A stretch of DNA of 38,329 bases from positions 1 through 38,329 of the forward strand of contig BQIU01000035.1 of assembly GCA_021603905.1 (NCBI GenBank), written 5' to 3'. Position numbers and translations under genes: made by a program. The notes under the pieces were generated by a model that worked only from the letters and a program-made list of their open reading frames with translations, did not search any database and had not been told where the DNA came from. The first letter of the stretch is position 1. The number at the start of each line of letters is the position of its first letter. Of the stretch, positions 25,961 to 33,279 are shown piece after piece. This DNA is from Nitrospirales bacterium. Lineage in GTDB: Bacteria > Nitrospirota > Nitrospiria > Nitrospirales > UBA8639.

Positions 25961-26416
25961 TTATTTTTTTCTTAAGATTTTCGGTATTGGTTGAAGTGCT
26001 TCCAGAATCGTTTGTTCTTTTCGCCGCATGCGTTGGGCTTCACGTTGTCCGCGTTCATGGTCGTAGCCGATGAGATGCAGGATACCATGTGTGAGTAGGT
26101 GTATCATCTCTTTGTCAATAGAATGTCCATAGGTCGCCGCTTGGCGCTCAGCCATAGGTACGGAGATGACGACGTCTCCAAGCAATGACGTGCGAGGGCC
26201 GGGTCCTTCCCATAATGGAAACGCGAGCACGTCGGTTGGTCGGTCCTGATGACGATACTGTCGGTTTAACGTTTGCATGCGAGTGTTGCCTACGAGCTCA
26301 ACGCTGAGCTCTGAGTCTGGGACGCCGGTTTTGTTCAGAATCCTCTGCGCAACCGTACGAAGGGCGTGTTCGTTGATCCTTGTTTGGCGTAGCCGGGAAC
26401 GGAGAAGAACGGACAT
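25961..26416 (-). CDS. ybeY: Endoribonuclease YbeY
   Basis: YbeY is a zinc-dependent RNase needed for 16S rRNA 3'-end maturation and ribosome quality control. The 151-residue product ends with the family signature HGILHLIGYDHE, whose three histidines bind zinc, and has RPTDVLAFPL and LGDVVIS upstream. It follows phoH by 72 nt, the usual pairing; the HD-domain membrane phosphohydrolase often found between them is absent. The ATG is the only good start. Confidence 0.96.
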   Translation of the reverse strand: MSVLLRSRLRQTRINEHALRTVAQRILNKTGVPDSELSVELVGNTRMQTLNRQYRHQDRPTDVLAFPLWEGPGPRTSLLGDVVISVPMAERQAATYGHSIDKEMIHLLTHGILHLIGYDHERGQREAQRMRRKEQTILEALQPIPKILRKK

Positions 26417-26488
26417 TAGTCCGGTCTATTTCTACGTATAGCCCGAATCAAGAAAGGGTGTACTTTCTTTACTGGAGGCAGGTGAGTC

Positions 26489-27466
26489 TCATCGCGATTC
26501 CTGCGCGTGAGCGGTCTTCTGTCCATATTGATCGTAGGCTTTAATAATGGCTCGTACCAGTGCATGCCGCACCACATCTCGTTCGGTAAAGTGAATAAAT
26601 TTAATGTCTTCAATATCTTGAAGGATTTCAGCGATTTGTACGAGACCTGACGTTTGAGTTGGTGGCAGATCAACCTGTGTAATGTCACCAGTCACGATGG
26701 CTTTGGAGTGGGTCCCAAGTCTTGTTAAGAACATTTTCATTTGTTCTGCCGTCGCATTTTGCGACTCATCGAGGATCACAAATGCATCGTTGAGCGTTCG
26801 TCCTCTCATGAACGCTAACGGTGCGATTTCAATCTCTCCACGCTCAACCAGCCGGTTGGCCCGTTCAATATCCATCATACTATAGAGCGCATCGTATAAG
26901 GGGCGAAGATACGGATGGACTTTGGCGATCATATCACCCGGTAAAAAACCGAGCCGTTCGCCCGCCTCCACGGCCGGGCGTGCGAGGACAATTCGACTGA
27001 CTTCTCGTTTATTAAACGCCGCTAAGGCCATGGCCATGGCGAGGTAAGTTTTTCCAGTGCCTGCTGGACCAATCGCAATGACGAGGTCGTACTGTTGGAT
27101 GGCTTCAATATAAGATTGTTGTGCCGGGGACTTGGGAACAATGCCACCTTTTTTCAAGTTGGTATTGCTTGATGAAGGGTCGAGGGAAAATTTTTTGAGT
27201 GGACGCTCGAGTTCTGTTTCCGTGGACCGAAGAGCGCGAGTGATATCGTCGGGTTTTAATTCGTAGTAGTCACGAGTCCAGTCACCTAACTCATGTAAGA
27301 TGCGTTCCGCTCGCAGCACGGCATCAGGTTGTCCCTTTACTGTGATCTCATCACCCCGAGCGGTCATATCGACATTGAGTTCTCCTTCGATCATGCGAAG
27401 ATGTAAGTCGTGTGGACCAAACAGGTTGGCCAGATCAACTCCCTCTTTGAGTTTCAATTTTTTCAC
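26489..27466 (-). CDS. phoH: PhoH-family P-loop ATPase
   Basis: PhoH-like proteins are ATP-binding proteins linked to RNA metabolism; the exact reaction is not settled. The core has the Walker A motif AIGPAGTGKTYLA, LARPAVEAGERLGFLPGD, then FVILDESQNATAEQMKMFLTR (Walker B) and KAIVTGDITQVDLP. An N-terminal KH-like/PhoH-N region starts KKLKLKEGVDLANLFGPHD. I start it at the GTG at 27466, where homology-type sequence begins, giving 325 residues. The frame extends up to a GTG at 27610, adding a hydrophobic, unfamiliar 48-residue stretch (SCLLVFPLLDFFFWI). That start overlaps the stop of a short upstream frame as GTGA, so the longer version cannot be excluded. ybeY follows, as is usual. Confidence 0.94.
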   Translation of the reverse strand: MKKLKLKEGVDLANLFGPHDLHLRMIEGELNVDMTARGDEITVKGQPDAVLRAERILHELGDWTRDYYELKPDDITRALRSTETELERPLKKFSLDPSSSNTNLKKGGIVPKSPAQQSYIEAIQQYDLVIAIGPAGTGKTYLAMAMALAAFNKREVSRIVLARPAVEAGERLGFLPGDMIAKVHPYLRPLYDALYSMMDIERANRLVERGEIEIAPLAFMRGRTLNDAFVILDESQNATAEQMKMFLTRLGTHSKAIVTGDITQVDLPPTQTSGLVQIAEILQDIEDIKFIHFTERDVVRHALVRAIIKAYDQYGQKTAHAQESR

Positions 27467-27777
27467 GTATGATTCGAAGCCGTTTCCCTTGTATTGAATC
27501 CAGAAAAAGAAGTCTAACAGAGGGAATACGAGGAGACAAGAATTTGATTGGTTGTCGAGTGGAGTTGTGAAGACGGGCGCGGGAAGATCAGCAACGCCTT
27601 CTTGCGTCACCGAAGCGAGGGGTTCCGGTCATTGTTGTTTTCAACAAGAGATGTGGTGGTTTGCCTTTTGGTCTTTGCCGCATTCGAAGGCTTATAAATT
27701 TCATGCATTTCATGACGGATTTGACCAACCAGCAGATCCATCGTGTTTGGTTACTTAGGAAGTATGCGTCTTTTTGA
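27467..27777. other. 311-bp gap between mutM and phoH, with one possible small ORF
   Basis: On the minus strand it holds a 44-codon frame (27607-27741) and the extended start region of phoH. No clear promoter is seen. The sequence CCATCGTGTTTGG at about 27738-27750 resembles the junction motif of the array at 29948-30620. Confidence 0.45.
27607..27741 (-). CDS. Possible small ORF (44 aa) upstream of phoH
   Basis: I do not recognise it. The ATG at 27741 opens 44 codons starting MDLLVGQIRHEMHEIY and ending in a polar Asn-rich tail. The stop TGA overlaps the GTG at 27610 of the extended phoH frame as GTGA, the arrangement seen in coupled genes. There is no strong ribosome site before the ATG. 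It may be a real small protein, a leader peptide or chance. Confidence 0.25.
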   Translation of the reverse strand: MDLLVGQIRHEMHEIYKPSNAAKTKRQTTTSLVENNNDRNPSLR

Positions 27778-28608
27778 TTAGGTACGTTTTTGACAGGATG
27801 GGCAGTAAAATGAACTGCGTTCGGACGTGAGACGTTTGATGATCTTTGAGCATCCGCGAGGACAAGGATGACCGGCTTTTTGATAAATAACATGCTGTTG
27901 TTGAAAGTGTCCTCGTGATCCATCGGGTGCTCGAAAGTCTCGGATAGATGATCCTCCGGAAATGATGGCTTGTTGAAGAATGTTTTGGGTGGAGCCATAA
28001 AGACGTGCGATGGCGGCTCTGGATAATCGATAGCCCTGTGCATAGGGATGAATGCGAGCATCGTACAAAATTTCATTGGCGTAAATGTTCCCAATTCCCG
28101 CGAGTTTGTGCTGATTTAATAAGAAGGCCTTCATCCGTCCACGTGAGTTGTGGATCAGCTCATGAAACTTTTCTTGGGTCAGTGAAAGTGGGTCAATCCC
28201 AAATCGACGTTGAGTGAAGTGGGCTAATTGTTCGGCGTCGAGTAAATAGACCCGACCAAATCGTCTTGGGTTCCAGTAGTGCAACGTGGCTTCATTTGAT
28301 TGCTCTAAGGTGAAGGTGAGATGAATGTGTTTGTCATAACCGGTACTAGCAGATTGAAAGAGAAACAATCCGGTCATGCCGAGCTCTGCCAGCATATACC
28401 GTGTAAGTTGGTTCTTTCTGCACGTAAAGATCAGACTTTTCCCTTTTCGGATGAGATCGGTAATTTGTGTTCCCAGGTACCACTGGCGAGACGATAGGCC
28501 GATTCGGATAATATCTGACCGTTGTACATGAAATTCTTTAATCGTACTTTCAAGAATGTGCGAGCGGAGTTGGTTGAGTATGACTTCAACCTCTGGGAGT
28601 TCTGGCAT
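27778..28608 (-). CDS. mutM: Formamidopyrimidine-DNA glycosylase MutM (Fpg)
   Basis: MutM removes 8-oxoguanine and formamidopyrimidines from DNA and cuts the abasic strand. The 276-residue protein begins with the invariant MPELPEVE, whose Pro after Met is the nucleophile. It has the RKGKSL lysine region, ELGMTG, the helix-two-turn-helix KLAGIGNIYANEILYDA, and ends in the zinc finger with cysteines in GHPCPRGC and FYCPSCQ. All catalytic marks are intact and the length is typical. It lies 68 nt downstream of the phosphatase gene and may be co-transcribed with it. Confidence 0.97.
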   Translation of the reverse strand: MPELPEVEVILNQLRSHILESTIKEFHVQRSDIIRIGLSSRQWYLGTQITDLIRKGKSLIFTCRKNQLTRYMLAELGMTGLFLFQSASTGYDKHIHLTFTLEQSNEATLHYWNPRRFGRVYLLDAEQLAHFTQRRFGIDPLSLTQEKFHELIHNSRGRMKAFLLNQHKLAGIGNIYANEILYDARIHPYAQGYRLSRAAIARLYGSTQNILQQAIISGGSSIRDFRAPDGSRGHFQQQHVIYQKAGHPCPRGCSKIIKRLTSERSSFYCPSCQKRT

Positions 28609-28676
28609 CGAAGAAGTCGGCTTTCTGGTATGTGGGAAACGGGGAAATTTTCATAGTGTTGAATGAAAGCAACAGG

Positions 28677-29093
28677 TTACGTGGATATTTTTTGCCGTAG
28701 TATTTTGACTTTTTCTATCGTGTGTTCGAGTCTTGGGAGTGGAGTCGTCCCTTCTCGGCGTTGCCGAACAAAATCTACGGCTTTCTCATAGCTCATGCCT
28801 TGTACACAACAGAGATACGCAATCATGACGGATACTGATCGTCCCATACCCGCACGGCACGCGATTAAGACCTGATGGTGAGGAAGGTGGCGTTCGAGCC
28901 ATACGACGGCAGATTCAATATCCATGGGCACAGCTTCGGTATATTCTCGGAGCGGAATTCTACCCAACAGAATGCCCTTTGGCGGAATGAGTTTGCTCTC
29001 AAGCGCTGTCCAAAGAAGTGCCGAAATGACCGGAGGTGGGTCGTGAGCATCATCAATATTTCCGATATAGAGTGAGCCAAGTAAAGTATCCAT
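28677..29093 (-). CDS. Dual-specificity protein phosphatase
   Basis: The 138-residue cytoplasmic protein has the cysteine phosphatase P-loop CRAGMGRS (HCX5R-type, with Ala instead of the usual His before Cys) and the helix SVSVMIAYLCCVQGMSYEKAVDFVRQRR typical of DSPc-family enzymes. The general-acid Asp is not in its usual place: the stretch before the P-loop reads IPLREYTEAVPMDIE, with acidic residues but no clear WPD-like loop. Substrates could be phosphoproteins or small phosphates. It is the first gene of the leftward series and has no tyrosine kinase partner in the window. Its coding 3' end contains CTATCGTGTG, an echo of the nearby array motif. Confidence 0.88.
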   Translation of the reverse strand: MDTLLGSLYIGNIDDAHDPPPVISALLWTALESKLIPPKGILLGRIPLREYTEAVPMDIESAVVWLERHLPHHQVLIACRAGMGRSVSVMIAYLCCVQGMSYEKAVDFVRQRREGTTPLPRLEHTIEKVKILRQKIST

Positions 29094-29357
29094 AAGAGAG
29101 GGTTTCGTCAGTTCAGTGCTAAAACATGAGGTTGTTACTCTGTTTGTAGCTCGGATGATGAGGCTCCGGCAAGCGTCTAGAAGCGCAAGAATGGATGATG
29201 CTTTCCTCTGATTTAAAAGCCTTTTTTTTGTTGAGTGATGAAAATGAGTTGCGGAAGGTAGGATGGATACCTATACTATCTTCCATGATGATTGCATATT
29301 GGACAAGAATTTTAGGCATTCTCGCTATTTACCTATTAGTCACAGGATAATGAATTG

Positions 29358-29708
29358 ATGACTGTTTCGGAAGTGGAAGAGCGCCTTGGGCTGGTTAAGT
29401 GCGCCATTTGCAAGTCAAATCGGTTTGGTATTGATAGCCGAACCGTGAGCGAAGGTGATGAATGGAAGGCGATTTGCCGTGATTGTTATTATACGTTTCC
29501 CGTCCATACGGATATGGAATTCTATCTCCGGACTCAACCAGATGTTCCGTATCGACTCCGGGATATTGCCTGTCCTCATTGTGAGCAACGGGGTGTGACC
29601 CTCAATTTTCGCATTATCATGTCTGTCCGAGAATCAATTTACTTTGTGACCTGTCAACATTGTCATAAAGAGTTTCCTGAGCAATCTTCATTGGAAGCCT
29701 TTGAATAA
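29358..29708 (+). CDS. Double zinc-knuckle protein of unknown role
   Basis: I do not recognise a named family. The 116-residue protein has two four-cysteine zinc-binding units of nearly equal spacing: C15-x2-C18 with C40-x2-C43, and C72-x2-C75 with C99-x2-C102. The halves have similar aromatic and basic content (CAICKSNRFG/CRDCYYTF; CPHCEQRG/CQHCHKEF), so the protein looks like an internal duplication of a zinc ribbon. There is no membrane segment. A TTG just before the ATG is an alternative start. It is the first plus-strand gene after the leftward series, and a small acidic protein follows 34 nt later. Nucleic acid or protein binding is plausible but unproven. Confidence 0.8.
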   Translation: MTVSEVEERLGLVKCAICKSNRFGIDSRTVSEGDEWKAICRDCYYTFPVHTDMEFYLRTQPDVPYRLRDIACPHCEQRGVTLNFRIIMSVRESIYFVTCQHCHKEFPEQSSLEAFE

Positions 29709-29742
29709 CCATTTATTATTTGCCTGGGACTAGAGGCGCACT

Positions 29743-29955
29743 ATGGACGACGAGAAAGAAAATCCACCTTCCGATCAGGACTCCGATTCCCCGAGTTCCT
29801 CGCCTTCCTCCAAAGAAGAGCCAAAGGCTCGTAAGGAACTCAATGTCGTGTCAGTGCCAAATGATCGCGATATGATTGCTGACGAGATGGCTGAACTGTT
29901 TGAAGAAGATCAAGTCACGCATCAGCATGGTAACAGCGAACCAGAAGGTGACTAG
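29743..29955 (+). CDS. Small acidic, low-complexity protein (70 aa)
   Basis: This protein is not recognised. The first 35 residues are Ser/Asp/Glu/Lys/Pro-rich and predicted disordered (SDQDSDSPSSSPSSKEEPKA); the second half contains a short hydrophobic-acidic helix (MIADEMAELFEED). A ribosome-like AGAGG precedes the ATG. It probably shares a transcript with the zinc-knuckle gene. Its last codons and stop (GAC TAG) fall inside the first junction of the tandem array, since GTGACTAGGCCAC resembles the array's GTGGCCTAGGCCAC. The reading frame does not continue through the array. Confidence 0.65.
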   Translation: MDDEKENPPSDQDSDSPSSSPSSKEEPKARKELNVVSVPNDRDMIADEMAELFEEDQVTHQHGNSEPEGD

Positions 29956-30620
29956 GCCACTTGTAATTGAATTCTCTGAATTGCAAGTGGGTTGTCCTGC
30001 GAAATCCCTACACCAAACATTTCGAGAACGTGGAGCTATCGTGGCCTAGGCCATTTGTAATTGAATTCTCTGAATTGCAAGTGGGTTGTCCTGCGAAATT
30101 CCTACACCAAACATTTCGAGAACGTGGAGCTATCGTGGCCTAGGCCACCTGTAATTTTGATACCTGTCCTGTTTGCTTCGATTCAGAATAAGTAAATATA
30201 TCACTAGCTAGTATTACGTTGTATGACCGTGTGTTAGCCCACCTTGGTTCCCGAGCTACTTGGCGACTATCAATTAATAAACATACCTCAGTAGTAGCCT
30301 TCAATACAGGGAACTATCGTGTGCTGGAGTCACGCCTGTGAGCTGACTCCTCACCCCGCCAATTCCCGACCAATTTATATAATTGCATCGACGACTCTAA
30401 TGAGTTGGACCCATCGTGTGCTAGGTACTCTCAACGTAGGGAGATTGATCTTCCCTAAGTCCAACATAAAGAACGACTTCAAAGGCCTTTGTAAATGAGG
30501 ACTACTGTGTCCTAGGGCTCCCGTCGTTTAGAAAGGCTTAGTTCGATGAGCTGCCTCCTGTTTGCAGTACATATGTGTTAGTTCTTTCCTCTGTCCGAAT
30601 CCATGGCTTGTTCGCTATAC
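29953..30620 (+). repeat. Tandem array of about 94-bp non-coding units with a shared junction motif
   Basis: Units begin at 29953, 30047, 30141, 30235, 30326, 30422 and 30513, with a degenerate eighth near 30608: periods 94, 94, 94, 91, 96, 91 and about 95. The first two units differ at only two positions. The others share little except the junction, which runs purine-rich sequence, CTATC or similar, GTG, three bases, TAGG (for example GGAGCTATCGTGGCCTAGG, GGGAACTATCGTGTGCTGG, CCCATCGTGTGCTAGG). The period is not a multiple of three and stop codons are common, so it does not encode peptide repeats. Several units hold hairpins: CCACTTG/CAAGTGG in units 1 and 2, AGGGAGA/TCTTCCCT in unit 6. It fills most of the gap before the coiled-coil gene. 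No known repeat or RNA class fits by eye. Confidence 0.75.
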
Positions 30621-30782
30621 CCTTAAGTGATAGGATACTGAATCATTTTTGAGAGGGGCGCTATAAGTAAAATTCTATGACCGATTTGTGTCGATGGGGT
30701 TACCCATTTCTTGGTTGAGTGATCTGAGGCATGAGGCCTTGACCTATAAATAGTTGTCCATCCTTAGCCAGGGAGCATGACG
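29956..30782. other. 827-bp gap occupied mainly by the tandem array
   Basis: Apart from the array the gap holds only a diverged right end (30621-30776). There TATGACCG recurs at about 30677, echoing the junction before 30235, and may mark a ninth decayed unit. No open frame with a ribosome site is present. The last bases carry GGGAG, the ribosome site of the next gene. Confidence 0.6.
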
Positions 30783-31406
30783 ATGAGCCTAAGTCGTAAA
30801 AATCAACCAAGTCAATTAAAAGTATCCGTCCAGACCCGTAAGCCTGAGGGAAATGAACTGGATGGACAAATGTTGGACGATGAGCATGCCGGTACCGCGA
30901 GTTTGGACAAGGTTCGGGACATTTTGTTTGGTGCTCAAAGCCGGGAGTATGAAAAACGATTTACTCGCTTAGAGGAACGATTACTGAAGGAAGCGGCTGA
31001 ATTGCGCAATGACCTCAAGAGTCGTTTTGACTCGCTTGAGCAGTACGTCAGAAATGAAGTTGAGTCCTTGACGAGTCGAATGAAAAATGAACAGAAGGAA
31101 AAGACCGAATCTTTGAGCGAGCTAAGTCGTGAACTGGGACATCTCGGGAAACTGCTTCAGGAGCGGGTGACGAAACTTGATGACCAGACTATTCAAGGAC
31201 AGCGTGAATTACGGCAACAAGCCTTAGAGCAGCATAAAAATCTATCGCAGGAAATTCAACAAAAGAGCACTGACCTTTCTGTGATGTTTGAAAACGCCAT
31301 TGAAGAGCTTCGTGGAGAAAAGCTGGATCGAGCATCTCTTGCTGAAATGTTTATGGAATCAGCTCTGCGGCTGAATAATGATTTTAAGTTACCCACCAAC
31401 GAGTAA
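30783..31406 (+). CDS. Coiled-coil protein, first gene of a GTPase cluster
   Basis: The 207-residue cytoplasmic protein has a polar N-terminal 40 residues, then a short hydrophobic-basic motif LDKVRDILFG (41-50) and an almost continuous charged coiled coil to about residue 185 (KRFTRLEERLLKEAAELR, LSELSRELGHLGKLLQER). It ends with a helical segment LAEMFMESALRL. There is no signal peptide or membrane helix. The motif at 41-67 resembles residues 24-46 of the next gene's product. The ATG at 30783 has GGGAG seven bases before it; the ATG two codons earlier lies only one base from that site. It is a likely scaffold or adaptor for the roadblock/OmpA membrane protein encoded 101 nt downstream. Confidence 0.85.
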   Translation: MSLSRKNQPSQLKVSVQTRKPEGNELDGQMLDDEHAGTASLDKVRDILFGAQSREYEKRFTRLEERLLKEAAELRNDLKSRFDSLEQYVRNEVESLTSRMKNEQKEKTESLSELSRELGHLGKLLQERVTKLDDQTIQGQRELRQQALEQHKNLSQEIQQKSTDLSVMFENAIEELRGEKLDRASLAEMFMESALRLNNDFKLPTNE

Positions 31407-31507
31407 TCCCCTTGATTGGTTAATCAATCATTCGTGCTGTACGATGTCTCTCTTCTTAGGGTAAGGCGGTACGTTACGAATTCTGAACGCTTCCGGGGAT
31501 TCTAATT

Positions 31508-33262
31508 ATGGCTTCTCCTTCTGATAGCATTTCCACTGATCCTAAGACTAAGGCTTCGATTTCTGAAATAGAAGCGCTCAATCAGTTACGAAATATTCTT
31601 CTCGCTCCTGAACAAACCCAACTTGAGCAATTACGAAATCGCCTAGATGATCCGGCTCTTCAAGCGAAAGATGTGAGTCGTGTGTTGCCTGATGCGATTC
31701 TTCTGAGATCGAAACAAGATACTCAGCTCGCCTCATCGCTTTCTCCGATTTTAACGGAAGTGTTAATTCTTTCCATCAAAAAGTCTCCACGCATCATTGT
31801 TGATGCAATTTCTCCAATTATGGCCCCTGCGATTCGCAAGGCTATTTTCAGTGCATTACAGGGGATGGTGCAATCGCTCAATCAAACACTTGAACATAGT
31901 GTCTCTTGGAAAGGTTTGCAGTGGAGGATGGAATCGTTGCGGACCGGAAAACCGTTTGCAGAAATTGTGCTTCTTCACACCCTCAAGTTTCGAGTTGAAC
32001 AAGTCTTTTTAATCCACCGAGAGACGGGCCTGCTCCTTCAGCATGTCGCTGCTGATATTGGGGCTATTCAAGATGAAGAGGTGGTCTCTGGTATGCTGAC
32101 GGCCATTCAGGATTTTGTACATGATTCATTCGGAGGGAAGCATTCTGATTCGTTGGAATCTCTGCGGGTTGGGGAACTGACGGTCTGGATTGAACAAGGC
32201 TCAAACGCTCTATTAGCTGGAGTGGTTCGTGGGACTCCGCCGCATGAATTGCGTGAAGTTTTTCAACAGGTTCTTGAGTCTGTGCATGTGATATTTTCTG
32301 ATGCTTTTGAGTCATTCAATGGAAATCAAAGTTTGTTTGAAAAGACTCGTCCGCAACTTGAGGAATGCCTTCAGGCTCAATTTGAAGGTGGCTCGTCGAA
32401 GCCCTCTCCATTTCTTTGGGGTTTGTCGGTCGTTATCTGTGCGGGACTCTTGCTTTGGGGGGGATGGACCTACATTGATCATCAACGTTGGACGACATTC
32501 CGTCAACTTGTCACCCAAGAGGCAGGTATCAGTGTGACCTCTATTGATGACCAGGAAGGCAAAACCATTGTGAACGGACTTCGCGACCCGCTTTCCGCTG
32601 ATCCAACCGTGCTGGCTGAACAAGCAGGATTAGATACTGAGTCAATCCAATTTGAGCTTGAGCCTTACTTTGCACTTTCCCCACACTTTCTTGAGATGAG
32701 AGTCCGTTCACGGCTACAACCGCCAGAATCGGTTGATCTCAAGGTCGAGAATACGCGTCTTATTATCTCAGGCCAGGCTTCGCATCAATGGATTAGTCGA
32801 ATAGACCGTCTTCAGCCTATCACTCCAGGCTTGACTGAAATTGTCACTAAACATCTCATTGATACAAATGTGGCACAATTTGAAGCACTTCGAGAGGAGA
32901 TTGAACAACAGAACTTCAATTTTGCCAAAGGCAGTGCCCAGCTGTCTCAAGTGAGCCAGGATGATCTCTTGGCTATTTCAAAAAAAGTACAGGAGCTCGA
33001 TATTCTTGCAGAGGGTTTAGGGCAAAAGGTACGAGTCGAGATTCAAGGGCAATCAAGTCGAGAAGGTTCTCAATCGAGAAACAAACAGTTACGGCTTGCG
33101 CGATCGCAGGCCGTGTGGAAGGCCTTATCGCTCGAACCACTGACACGCACAGATGTGATCCCTGTTGAACTAGTGAACGACGTATCTGGCAAGGTCATTA
33201 ACGACCCTGCATTAGCACGCCGTGTCTCAATGAAGGTGTTCATCAAGAATTCGCGAGAGTAG
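31508..33262 (+). CDS. Inner-membrane protein with roadblock-like region and periplasmic OmpA-like domain
   Basis: In the 584-residue protein residues 1-150 are helical and probably cytoplasmic, starting with the motif LNQLRNILL (24-32). Residues about 160-270 (VFLIHRETGLLLQHV, LTVWIEQGSNALLAGVVRG) have the alternating pattern of a roadblock/longin-type fold, the kind of partner that small GTPases use. One transmembrane helix is at 302-323. The C-terminal half is periplasmic and ends in an OmpA-like peptidoglycan-binding domain (about 470-584) with FAKGSAQLS and NKQLRLARSQAVWKAL. The topology would link a cytoplasmic GTPase switch to the cell wall. The gene is eight or more bases before the Ras-like gene. 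Domain calls are by eye; the roadblock call is the least sure. Confidence 0.85.
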   Translation: MASPSDSISTDPKTKASISEIEALNQLRNILLAPEQTQLEQLRNRLDDPALQAKDVSRVLPDAILLRSKQDTQLASSLSPILTEVLILSIKKSPRIIVDAISPIMAPAIRKAIFSALQGMVQSLNQTLEHSVSWKGLQWRMESLRTGKPFAEIVLLHTLKFRVEQVFLIHRETGLLLQHVAADIGAIQDEEVVSGMLTAIQDFVHDSFGGKHSDSLESLRVGELTVWIEQGSNALLAGVVRGTPPHELREVFQQVLESVHVIFSDAFESFNGNQSLFEKTRPQLEECLQAQFEGGSSKPSPFLWGLSVVICAGLLLWGGWTYIDHQRWTTFRQLVTQEAGISVTSIDDQEGKTIVNGLRDPLSADPTVLAEQAGLDTESIQFELEPYFALSPHFLEMRVRSRLQPPESVDLKVENTRLIISGQASHQWISRIDRLQPITPGLTEIVTKHLIDTNVAQFEALREEIEQQNFNFAKGSAQLSQVSQDDLLAISKKVQELDILAEGLGQKVRVEIQGQSSREGSQSRNKQLRLARSQAVWKALSLEPLTRTDVIPVELVNDVSGKVINDPALARRVSMKVFIKNSRE

Positions 33263-33279
33263 GGAAAGGGTTGGGAGGA

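Noticed and set aside
29119..29319. Minus-strand 66-codon frame before the phosphatase gene
   Set aside because: No ribosome site and random-looking composition; more likely the leader/promoter region of the phosphatase gene.
30034..30060. Sigma-54 promoter in the array junction (GG and GC about ten bases apart)
   Set aside because: The spacing fits only the two near-identical junctions and the -24 and -12 blocks do not match otherwise.
30231..30250. Integron attC site (GTTAGCC-like core in the array)
   Set aside because: Only one junction has a GTTRRRY-like sequence and even this one does not fit the consensus; there is no integrase and no cassette ORFs.
29953..30620. CRISPR array
   Set aside because: The common part is only about 15-20 bases and imperfect, the unit length of 91-96 is too long for repeat plus spacer, and no cas gene is present.
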